A stretch of 64,000 nt of DNA from Streptomyces luteogriseus (GTDB lineage Bacteria; Actinomycetota; Actinomycetes; Streptomycetales; Streptomycetaceae): assembly GCF_014205055.1 (NCBI RefSeq), contig NZ_JACHMS010000001.1, positions 1,922,001-1,986,000 of the forward strand, given 5' to 3'. Numbering within the stretch: the first letter of the stretch is position 1; every line of letters starts with the position of its first letter. This document shows, in pieces, positions 17,464 through 25,209 of this stretch. The notes beneath the pieces were generated by a model. It was not told the DNA's origin and did not search any database. It saw nothing but the letters and a program-made list of their open reading frames with translations. The position numbers were made by a program, and so were the translations under genes.

Positions 17464-18566
17464 TTCACCCATCCGTCCAACTCCTCCAGATGCCGCGGCA
17501 GGCGACTCCCCCGCCAGCCCAGGACCAGCCGCTCCCGCGCCCGGGTGATCATGACGTAGTAGGCCATGCGGAGAGTCGCCGCCGTGGGGTCGGTGGCGGC
17601 GTCGGATTCCGCGTCGGCGACGACGACGGTGTCGAAGTCGAGGCCCTTGGCGCTGGCGCGGTGGACGACGACCACGCCGGGGCGGGTGAGGTCCAGGTCG
17701 CGGTAGCGGCCCGAGGAGGCCGTCGAGCTGTACAGCTGGGGGTCGTGGGCGAGGCCGGCCCGTTCCAGGCGCCGCATCAGGTCGGACGCCGTACGCAGGG
17801 AGTTGACGATGACGCCGATGCGATGCCGCGGCTGCTCGGCAGCCATGGTGGCGATGTCGGCGGCGAGGTCCTTGTCGCCCGGGTAGTGGCGGACGACGGG
17901 TAGTGGGCCGCTGCGGAAGGGCGGCTCGGGGCGGGTGCCGCCGACGCGGAACCGCTCGGCCAGGGCGGCGATCTCGCGGGTGTTGCGGTGGTTGCCGCCG
18001 ACCTCGGCGCGTGCCGTGGTGCGGCCGAGGGCAGTGGTGATCTCGGTGAGGGTGGAGTTCGTCTCGGTGAGGCGCTGGCACTCGTCGGCGAACACCGTGA
18101 CGGAGGCGGCGGCGATCCGGACCAGCCGGTAGAAGCCCGGCGGCAGGTCCTGGCCCTCGTCGACGACGAGGTGGGGCGTGGCCGAGTCGTCCGCGCCGAG
18201 CTTCTCGGCGGCCAGGCCGGTGAGGGACGTCCAGTCGAACCAGCCATCCTGGGTGCGCGGTGCGCCGTACCCGAAGTGGCGCAGGACCCAGCCGTGCACG
18301 GTGGCGGCCTCGACGGGAGCGCCAGGGACCGTGAGGCCCTGAAGGGTGTCGCGCAGGAGCTGACGAAGGAGGTTGGAGCGCGACAGGAGCACGGTGGGGC
18401 GGCCGGTGAGGGCCAGGTGGACGGCACGGTGCGCGGCGAGCAGGCTCTTGCCGCTGCCGGGCGGGCCGCTGACGACGTGGTGGCCGGTCAGCGGCAGGGC
18501 GTCCAGGCAGTCGCGCTGGGCGGGGGTGAGGCCGGGGTGGAGGACGGGGGTGTTCACAGTGGTCAT
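17460..18566 (-). CDS. UvrD-like superfamily 1 helicase/ATPase
   Basis: The 368-residue protein has Walker A GPPGSGKS at 34-41, motif II DEGQD at 136-140, a motif III/IV region GNHRNTREIAALAERF, and C-terminal motif VI-like VMITRARERLVLGWRG. It is much shorter than UvrD or Rep because the 1B/2B insertions are missing, so it resembles the compact DUF2075-type or AAA-like SF1 ATPases. Its ATG overlaps the drmB stop (ATGA), placing it as the last gene of the sigma-drmA-drmB operon, where class 1 DISARM would normally carry drmC. A role as the motor or effector partner of DrmAB is inferred from that coupling. Confidence 0.8.
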   Translation of the reverse strand: MTTVNTPVLHPGLTPAQRDCLDALPLTGHHVVSGPPGSGKSLLAAHRAVHLALTGRPTVLLSRSNLLRQLLRDTLQGLTVPGAPVEAATVHGWVLRHFGYGAPRTQDGWFDWTSLTGLAAEKLGADDSATPHLVVDEGQDLPPGFYRLVRIAAASVTVFADECQRLTETNSTLTEITTALGRTTARAEVGGNHRNTREIAALAERFRVGGTRPEPPFRSGPLPVVRHYPGDKDLAADIATMAAEQPRHRIGVIVNSLRTASDLMRRLERAGLAHDPQLYSSTASSGRYRDLDLTRPGVVVVHRASAKGLDFDTVVVADAESDAATDPTAATLRMAYYVMITRARERLVLGWRGSRLPRHLEELDGWVK

Positions 18567-20446
18567 GCGGGTCCTCCCAGGGCGGTGGCGGCCGCGGACT
18601 CGCGGCTGGCGGTGAGGACGTCCGTGAAGTAGCCGGGGACGCGGGCGGAGCCGACGACCAGGGCGCGGTCGAGGAGGGTGTTGCCGGTCTGGCAGCTCGT
18701 CTCGGGCAGCAGGGTGCAGGCGTGACAGGCGGCCCGGTTGAGGTTGCCGAAGCCCTGGCCAGTGTGCTCGGCGCACAGCGGGTCGGCGGAGCACCAGGCG
18801 GCGGCCTCCAGCATCCGGACGAGCGTCTCGGCGAAGTGCGGTGCCTCGCCCTGCCGGACCAGGCCGCCGAGGGTGCCCTCCGCGTCACCGGCGGCCGTGT
18901 AGATCAGCAGTCCGCGCTGGCCGTACTCGGGGCGGCCGTACACGCGCTCGCGCAGGCTCGCGGTGGTGTAGCCGGAGTCGAAGGAGAGCTGGCGGATGAG
19001 GAGGTGGGCGAGGGTGTGCAGGAGGAGGAAGCGGGGAGAGAGGTCGCTGCCGACGGTCTCGGCGAGCTGCTCGTCCCGGAACGACGCGTCCAGGTCGGTA
19101 CGGACGCCGTGGACGTGTGCCTGCGCGCGCGGGTCGTTCTCCCAGGCGGTGAGGCGCTGTTCGTCGAGGGTGAGGACGATGCCCTCGCCGTAGACCTCGG
19201 TCGCGGGCAGCCAGCGCAGGCGTCCGCTGGTGTCGGCGCGGACGAGGGTGCCGTGCGGGGAGTGGCGGCGGAAACCGGTCAGGGCCCGTACCTCGCGGAG
19301 ACGGTCGGCGAGGACGAGGCCGTCGATGTGCGCGTCGAGGGTGGCCCAGGGCTCCTCGGTCTCACCGGCGAGGCCGAGCCCACCGCGGCGGACCGCGAAC
19401 TCCGCGGTGGGTTCGGGCAGTTCGACGGCGTCGAAGGCGTACCACTCGTCGCGGCTCAGGTCGAGCTTCGCGGGCTCCGGCCGGTCGGCGGGCGGGGCGG
19501 TGGGGGCGCCGGTGGCCTCGGCGACGAGCTGGTCGATGAGGCTGTCGGAGGCGTCGGTGTCCTCCTTGATGTAGCCGCGGAAGGAGTCGGCCCGGGACGT
19601 GCCGAGTGCGTCGAGGAAATTCGTCCAGTAGCCGTGGCCGCGGACGGCCTCCGCCAAGTCCTGTTCAGCCCGCGGGGGTTCGTCGGGCCGGGGGATGTCG
19701 AGGGCCGAGAAGACGACCGGGTAGTACACGTTGCCGGCGGTGCGCTGCACGATGTGGACCTGCTGGCCGCAGGAGGCCTTCCCTTTCGGGCGCTGCCAGG
19801 GGTTGCGGCCCGGGCAGTGGCCGCCCTGGGGGCCGAGGATGTCGAGCAGGTCCCGCTCGGCCCCGCACGACGTGCCGCCCTCCCCGGTCGCTTCGCAGCG
19901 CACCGAGAGCGCTTCGAGTCCGGAGGCGCGGTCGGCGACCCGGAAACTGAGCTGTCGTGCCTTCCAGGCGTGCTTCGACTCGGCGCAGGCGGCCCGCCGC
20001 TCGGGGGCCAGCTCGGAGTGGGCCCAGTACCACCAGTCGACGTCGTCGAGGTGTCCGTCCGCGCAGATGCGGACGAACCGCATGGGGGTGAGGCGGGGTG
20101 CGGCGGAGCAGGACGTGCAGACCGGCGGCTCGCCGGGCTTCTCCTGCTCGTGCAGGAAGCGGACCATGGCCCGGCAGGATCCGCAGAACAGCCAGCCGGG
20201 GAAGCGCACATAGGGGACGCCGGGGCGGTCGGGCCGGTCGTAGCGGTCGTTGAGGGTGTGGGGGGCCGCGTAGAAGCCGAGGACGCCCAGGCGGGCGGCC
20301 AGCCGCTCGGAGGGGACGGGCGTCTTGAGCTGGGGCCAGGTCTCGATGCCGGCGGCGACGAAGGACTCGCCCTGCACGTCGAGCACGGCACCGACGCCGA
20401 ACGGCAGCACGGTCTGCGCCTGGCGGACCCGGAGTTTGCGTGTCAC
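18563..20446 (-). CDS. drmB: DUF1998 protein, DISARM DrmB
   Basis: The 627-residue protein starts KLRVRQAQTVLPFGVGAVLDV, the usual beginning of DrmB proteins. Four cysteines form a zinc knuckle (C88-x2-C91 and C110-x2-C113). The C-terminal DUF1998 region has LLLHTLAHLLIRQLS near residue 450, then a Cys-rich end (CSADPLCAEH, ACHACTLLPETSC). The GTG at 20446 overlaps the drmA stop (GTGA) and the stop overlaps the next ATG, so three genes are tightly coupled. DrmB binds DrmA in DISARM and the DrmAB complex recognises phage DNA with 5' overhangs (known from the studied systems). No ATPase motif is expected or seen. Confidence 0.85.
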   Translation of the reverse strand: MTRKLRVRQAQTVLPFGVGAVLDVQGESFVAAGIETWPQLKTPVPSERLAARLGVLGFYAAPHTLNDRYDRPDRPGVPYVRFPGWLFCGSCRAMVRFLHEQEKPGEPPVCTSCSAAPRLTPMRFVRICADGHLDDVDWWYWAHSELAPERRAACAESKHAWKARQLSFRVADRASGLEALSVRCEATGEGGTSCGAERDLLDILGPQGGHCPGRNPWQRPKGKASCGQQVHIVQRTAGNVYYPVVFSALDIPRPDEPPRAEQDLAEAVRGHGYWTNFLDALGTSRADSFRGYIKEDTDASDSLIDQLVAEATGAPTAPPADRPEPAKLDLSRDEWYAFDAVELPEPTAEFAVRRGGLGLAGETEEPWATLDAHIDGLVLADRLREVRALTGFRRHSPHGTLVRADTSGRLRWLPATEVYGEGIVLTLDEQRLTAWENDPRAQAHVHGVRTDLDASFRDEQLAETVGSDLSPRFLLLHTLAHLLIRQLSFDSGYTTASLRERVYGRPEYGQRGLLIYTAAGDAEGTLGGLVRQGEAPHFAETLVRMLEAAAWCSADPLCAEHTGQGFGNLNRAACHACTLLPETSCQTGNTLLDRALVVGSARVPGYFTDVLTASRESAAATALGGPA

Positions 20447-23400
20447 TTTCCTGCTCCTGTCACGGTGATCTGGCACTCCCGGTCGACGCTGCGCATGGAG
20501 TTGAGGGTCTCCCACAGGCCGTAGCGCTGCTCGAAGGACTTGAGCAGGTTGTGCTGCCCCTTGCCCTGGCCGCGGTAGTAGAGGCTCTTGCCCTCGGCCG
20601 AGGCCGCCTCGGCCTGCCGGTACCAGGCGTGAAGGAGGTCGCCGAGCTCTCGCCGGACGTCGGCGCGTACCCGGTCGGCGTCGGCTCCCGTGGCGTCGCG
20701 TTCGGCGGTCGCGGCGCGGTCGGCGAGGGCGTCGGCGATCCGCGCGGCCTCGTCCCTGTGCCGGGTGAGCAGTCCGGCCTGGTTCTCGGCCGCCAGGCCG
20801 AGCCGGTGGCGGACCAGGATGACCAGAGCGGCGTGCAGGGCGCGGCGGCGCGCGGGCGGGGACCAGGGGGTGACGCTGGCAGGCTCGACGTACCGGTACA
20901 GGGCCCGGTGGTAGTCGATGAAGGTCTCGTAGTGCGAACGGTCCCGCGGGCGGGTGGCGTTGAAGTAGGTGACGACGAGTCCGGGCACCTGGTGGCGGCC
21001 CACGCGGCTGGTGGCCTGGATGTACTCGGCGGTGGTCTTGGGCTGGCCCTGCATGAGCATGTACGCGAGCCGCTTCACGTCCACGCCGACGGAGAGCATG
21101 TTGGTGCACGGCAGGAAGGAGACCGACCGAGGATCGATCCTGGGCTTCTCCAGGCGGTCGAGGAGGATGGGCTGGTCGGCCCGCGGCACACTGCTGTCGA
21201 GCTGCTGCACCTGCTCGGCGCCCAGGGCACGCGTGCCCGCACCCTCGTCCAGGGAGCGCAGCTGGGCGGGGATGTCGTCGCCTGCCGCGGTGACGGTACG
21301 GCCGAGCTCGCGCAGGCTGTGGTGGTAGGCGACGAGCGTCCAGTAGTCGTCGCGGTGCTCCTCGGGGAGCTGGTGGACGCCTTGGAGCATGGCCGCCGTG
21401 GTGGCGACGGCACCGCGGCCGGCGGTGTGGCCGAGCGCCATGACGCCCAGGTAGAGGCGGCCGGGGCGGCCGGTGTCGGGGACGGCGAAGAAGCTGTCGC
21501 GGGCGTCGAGCCCGGACGGCGGGAAGAGCTGGACGTCCTGGTGGTGCAGGGCCCGGACCTGTTCGGCGGAGCGCCGGATGGTGGCCGTGGCGGCGACGAT
21601 CTTGGGCGGGCGGCCGTCCCGGTCCGTGCACAGTTCGAGAACGGCCGCTTCGTAGAGGCCGACCGTGGTGCCGAGCGGTCCGGTGAGCAGGTGCAGCTCG
21701 TCCTGGATGATCAGCGACGGAGGCGGGTTGCCGGTGCCTGCGCCGAAGAGACGGCCCGAGTCGGGCTCCCAGGCGAGCCGGGCGAACTTGTCGACCGTGC
21801 CGAGGACGAAGGTGGGCGGGTTCCGGTAGAGGTGCTGGTCGACGACGGCGACCGGCAGGACGTCGTGGAAGGCGCACTCGTCGCGGGTGCAGTTGAAGGC
21901 GAAGTCGTCCTTCTCCGCGCGGACTCCGTAGTCGGAGCGGACACTGGACCAGGTCGCCGGCAGGATGCGGGTGCCGCACCACGGGCAGCGGTCGAGGATG
22001 AAGACGTCCTCGGGGTGCGAGGCCAGGCGTTGCTCGCCGAAGGTTCGCTCGGCCTTCTCGAAGTCGTTCGGGGTCGTGGTGTCGCCGACCCACAGGCCGA
22101 TGGTGATCGGTTCGCCGCCCAGGCCGAGTTCGGGTTCGGTGCGGCGCAGGTGTTCCAGGGCGCAGATCGTGGTGGCGGCTCGCTGGAACTGCTGGGTGGT
22201 GAGCAGGCTGAGGGTGTAGCGGCTGAGCACGGTGGTGCCGTCGCCTTCGCCGCGGATCCTGCGCAGGGCGATGGTGAAGGCGGCCAGCAGCAGGTACGCC
22301 TCGGTCTTGCCGCCGCCGGTGGGGAACCAGATCAGGTCGGTGGTCTCGCGGTCCCGGTGGCCCGGCTCGGCGACGCCGTCGAGGGCGAGGAGGAAGAAGG
22401 CCAGCTGGAAGGGGCGCCAGGTGGCCTTGGGGTCCACGGGCGGCTCGACGGCCACCGACTCCGAGCGGTGCCATCGCCGGCCGGCCTGGTCAGGTGCGGA
22501 GTGCCGCATCTGCAGCAGCATGGCGCGCTGGGCGATGCGGAAGGCGGCAAGCAGTTCGGGGCGGTCCGGGTCGCACAGGGTGCGTACGCCCGCCTCGATC
22601 CGGGTGACCGCCTCACGGATCCGGGCGAGGATCCGTTCCGCCGCCTCCCGTCCCCAGTCCGGCACTTCGACGGAACGCTGGCCCACGTACCAGGCGTGGT
22701 ACGAGGCGGCGAACTCGGCCAGTTCCTCGCGGAGTTGGTCGACGCCGATGGCCGGGTCGGCGAGGTGAGAGAGGGTGAGCGCGGGGGCGTCGAGCGGACC
22801 GCCGGCCCGGATGGCGGGCACCTCGGCCCGGGGCAGCGCCTCACAGGCGAGGAGGGCGACGCCGCCGTCCTCGCCGTGTTCCTCACGGACGGCGCAGCCG
22901 TGGCCGACGGCGTGGGTGACGACATGCCGGTACTGCAGGCGCAGTTCGCGTTCCTCGGGGTCGCGGCTGGCGAGCCGGACGCTGGGATACGGCAGCACGG
23001 TTCCGTCGGCGGGGCGGACGGTGAGCCGGCACTGGAACAGCATGTCGTCCCAGCTGGGCGCCTTGCCATCGGAGCCGTCGTGCCGGGCCTCGTTGACCAG
23101 GGCCACGGTGACGAGCGTGCCCTGGCCGTAGGAGCGGCGGGTCAGCCGGATCGTCGCGCGCCCGTCGAGGACGGGGACCTCCTGCCGGTCCGGGCCGACG
23201 GTGTGCGTCTCGGGCTTGAGGGGCACGCGCTGCCAGCGCCGCCCTCGACCCGCCTCGTTCCGCCGCGTCTCGTAGCGGGCGGCGGCGCAGCTGACCTCGA
23301 CGTCCACGGCGTCCGTGTAGAAGCTGACACCGAGGGACGCGGGCAGCCAGCTGTTGGTCTCGGGCACCGGGTCGGGGGCCGGGTCCACATCGGGGGCGTC

Positions 23401-23592
23401 CTGCTCGGTGCCGGGGGCCTCCGGGTCGTCGGCGGCGAGGGCCAACTGCCGCTGGAGGTCGGCCTGCTGCGGGTAGAGCGTGCCCATCAGGTACTGCCGG
23501 TCGGGCGGCGCGTCGAGCACCTCGTCGTCACCGCCGGCGGGGCCGACGAGCTGGCGGGTGAGGTAGTCGACCAGCTCCTGGCGGGGGTCCAT
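20443..23592 (-). CDS. drmA: DISARM helicase DrmA
   Basis: The 1049-residue SF2 helicase opens with LVGPAGGDDEVLDAPPDRQYLMGTLYPQ spread over residues 15-42, the N-terminal signature of DrmA. Walker A WFPTGGGKTEAY has its Lys at 429, the DELH box is 631-634, motif III reads VAATATIRRS, and the second lobe shows SVGVDVKRLAYML and QATSRVGRH. Between motifs I and II two Cys pairs (CPWC and C-x4-C) can hold zinc. The ATG at 23592 follows GGAAGGA. It is the second gene after the sigma factor, 60 bases downstream, and is coupled to drmB. DrmA supplies the helicase or DNA-loading activity of DISARM. Confidence 0.83.
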   Translation of the reverse strand: MDPRQELVDYLTRQLVGPAGGDDEVLDAPPDRQYLMGTLYPQQADLQRQLALAADDPEAPGTEQDAPDVDPAPDPVPETNSWLPASLGVSFYTDAVDVEVSCAAARYETRRNEAGRGRRWQRVPLKPETHTVGPDRQEVPVLDGRATIRLTRRSYGQGTLVTVALVNEARHDGSDGKAPSWDDMLFQCRLTVRPADGTVLPYPSVRLASRDPEERELRLQYRHVVTHAVGHGCAVREEHGEDGGVALLACEALPRAEVPAIRAGGPLDAPALTLSHLADPAIGVDQLREELAEFAASYHAWYVGQRSVEVPDWGREAAERILARIREAVTRIEAGVRTLCDPDRPELLAAFRIAQRAMLLQMRHSAPDQAGRRWHRSESVAVEPPVDPKATWRPFQLAFFLLALDGVAEPGHRDRETTDLIWFPTGGGKTEAYLLLAAFTIALRRIRGEGDGTTVLSRYTLSLLTTQQFQRAATTICALEHLRRTEPELGLGGEPITIGLWVGDTTTPNDFEKAERTFGEQRLASHPEDVFILDRCPWCGTRILPATWSSVRSDYGVRAEKDDFAFNCTRDECAFHDVLPVAVVDQHLYRNPPTFVLGTVDKFARLAWEPDSGRLFGAGTGNPPPSLIIQDELHLLTGPLGTTVGLYEAAVLELCTDRDGRPPKIVAATATIRRSAEQVRALHHQDVQLFPPSGLDARDSFFAVPDTGRPGRLYLGVMALGHTAGRGAVATTAAMLQGVHQLPEEHRDDYWTLVAYHHSLRELGRTVTAAGDDIPAQLRSLDEGAGTRALGAEQVQQLDSSVPRADQPILLDRLEKPRIDPRSVSFLPCTNMLSVGVDVKRLAYMLMQGQPKTTAEYIQATSRVGRHQVPGLVVTYFNATRPRDRSHYETFIDYHRALYRYVEPASVTPWSPPARRRALHAALVILVRHRLGLAAENQAGLLTRHRDEAARIADALADRAATAERDATGADADRVRADVRRELGDLLHAWYRQAEAASAEGKSLYYRGQGKGQHNLLKSFEQRYGLWETLNSMRSVDRECQITVTGAGK

Positions 23593-23652
23593 GTGCGGGT
23601 TCCTTCGGAAGAGAGTGCGGGGGGAGAGGGGACGATGTGGGATGCGTGGGCT

Positions 23653-25098
23653 TCAGCGGGGCCGCGGCAGCAGCCCGTGACGGAGGAGCTGTCCCTCGAA
23701 CTTCGCCTTGGCCTTCGGCTCGATCTGCCGGATGCGCTCACGGGTGACACCGAAGACGACCCCGATGTCCTCCAGCGTGTCCGGTTCGTCGCCGTCGAGT
23801 CCGGTGCGTCGGACGAGGACGTGCCGCTCGCGCTCGGAGAGATGCTCCACGACGTGCCGCAGGCGGGCTTGAAACTCCTTGCGGATCAACACCACGTGAG
23901 GTCCCGGCAGCCGGCTCGGTCCGATGATCAGGTCACCGAGGGCCGTGTCGTCGCCGATGATCCGGTCCAGGGAGTCGGTGGACCGGCTGATCCTGCGCGC
24001 CTTCTCCACTTCGGCGAACGTGAGACCGCTGACGTAGGCCACGTTGTCGACGGTCCTGGGACGGCCCTCGTTCAGAAGCTTGCGCTCGGCGACGGCGACC
24101 TTGCTCACCTTCTCGTGCACATGCGCGGGCAGCCGGATCAGGGTGCCCTCGTCGGCGATGGCCCGTGTGATCGCCTGCCTGATCCACCAGGTCGCGTAGG
24201 TCGAGAACTTGAAGCCCTTGGTGGCGTCGAACTTCCGGACCGCGCGCATCAGCCCGATGGTTCCGTGCTGGACGAGGTCTTCGGCGTCCAGTCCGCGGCC
24301 CTGGTAGCCGAGCGCGATCTTCCACACGAGCCGCTGGTTGTGCAGGACGAGACACTCGTAGGCACGCCACCGCTCGCTGTCGCGGGGCAGCGCGGCGATC
24401 TCCTCCGCGGGAACATCACGGCCGAGCCGGTCGCTACGGCCGAGGCGGTCCTCCCCGCCCCGGAGGAGAACGGCGAGGCCGACCTCCTCCTCCGCCTTCA
24501 GCACCACCTTGGCCGTGTGCCGCCGCCACCGGTCCGCCTCCAGCACCGCCCGGGCCGCGAGCACGGCGTCGGTCAGTCGCGAGGGCGTGGAGGAAGCGCC
24601 GGAGCGGGCAGGTTGCCTGGCGGCCGGTGCCTTCGAGGCGGCGGCGCTCGGTGCCGGGGGCCGAGGCGGCCGAGGGCGGGTGATCGGGAAGTCGGCGGTC
24701 AGTTCTCGCGCTTCGCCGGCGCCGAGTCCGTGAAGTCGTACGACGCCATCGTGGGCGAGCCTGCTGACGGCGCCGTCGGCGTCGGCGTAACGGGCCAGCA
24801 TCCGCCGGGCCTGGGCCAGACGCGTGGCCGCTTCGGAGGGGACGGCGGACGGCGGTGGGGATGCCTTCACCGACGGAGCCGCCGCGCGGCGGGCGGGTTT
24901 CACCTGGATACCCAGCGCGGCGAGTCCATTGCGGAGCCGTCGCCGCTGTTCGTCGGTCCTGAGCCCGAGCCGGTCCGCTTCGTCCGCGAAGGCCTGCCGA
25001 CTGACCAGGCCCGCACGGGAGGCGCGGCGCTGCAGTCTTTCGATGACGGACGGCAACTCCGCTTCGACTGCCCGCCGTTCGACCTCGACCTCGACCAT
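23653..25098 (-). CDS. Sigma-70-family RNA polymerase sigma factor heading the DISARM drmAB operon
   Basis: The 481-residue protein is a sigma factor with region 2, 3 and 4 modules rather than a short ECF type. Residues 15-66 resemble region 1.1 (helix, SRQAFADEADRLGL, ending LAALGIQV). Residues 140-170 are a Pro/Ala linker. KAEEEVGLA at 201 matches the start of region 1.2. Region 2 spans 246-312 with DLVQHGTIGLMRAVRKFD and FSTYATWWIRQAI. Region 4 (405-475) contains LSERERHVL and the helix-turn-helix TLEDIGVVFGVTRERIRQIE. The ATG at 25098 has the strong site GAGGGGGAG. It is the first gene of the sigma-drmA-drmB-helicase unit and is divergent from mcrB. It could drive expression of the island or replace host sigma during infection; both are inference. 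Confidence 0.85.
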   Translation of the reverse strand: MVEVEVERRAVEAELPSVIERLQRRASRAGLVSRQAFADEADRLGLRTDEQRRRLRNGLAALGIQVKPARRAAAPSVKASPPPSAVPSEAATRLAQARRMLARYADADGAVSRLAHDGVVRLHGLGAGEARELTADFPITRPRPPRPPAPSAAASKAPAARQPARSGASSTPSRLTDAVLAARAVLEADRWRRHTAKVVLKAEEEVGLAVLLRGGEDRLGRSDRLGRDVPAEEIAALPRDSERWRAYECLVLHNQRLVWKIALGYQGRGLDAEDLVQHGTIGLMRAVRKFDATKGFKFSTYATWWIRQAITRAIADEGTLIRLPAHVHEKVSKVAVAERKLLNEGRPRTVDNVAYVSGLTFAEVEKARRISRSTDSLDRIIGDDTALGDLIIGPSRLPGPHVVLIRKEFQARLRHVVEHLSERERHVLVRRTGLDGDEPDTLEDIGVVFGVTRERIRQIEPKAKAKFEGQLLRHGLLPRPR

Positions 25099-25130
25099 CG
25101 GCTCCCCCTCGCCCCGCACGATCGACGCAT

Positions 25131-25209
25131 TCACACAGTCATCACATTCTGTGCATGTGTTCACTTGTACTCTTGATGCCTTGACAGTGTCAACAGGTAG
25201 GATGGGTTC
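25131..25209. promoter_or_regulatory. Divergent promoter between the sigma-factor operon and mcrB, with a TTGACA palindrome
   Basis: The perfect palindrome TTGACA-G-TGTCAA lies at 25181-25193, giving a possible -35 hexamer in each direction. Toward mcrB, TAGGAT at 25198-25203 sits 6 bases before the ATG with TTGATG (25173-25178) 19 bases upstream of it. A start site about 7 bases beyond TAGGAT falls on the ATG, so mcrB is probably leaderless, which fits the lack of a ribosome site. The patch is much more AT-rich than the flanking genes. Confidence 0.55.

Noticed and set aside
20440..25176. 1578-codon open frame on the plus strand opposite drmA and the sigma factor
   Set aside because: It has no recognisable domain, crosses three real gene boundaries on the other strand, and shows the wrong codon-position bias.
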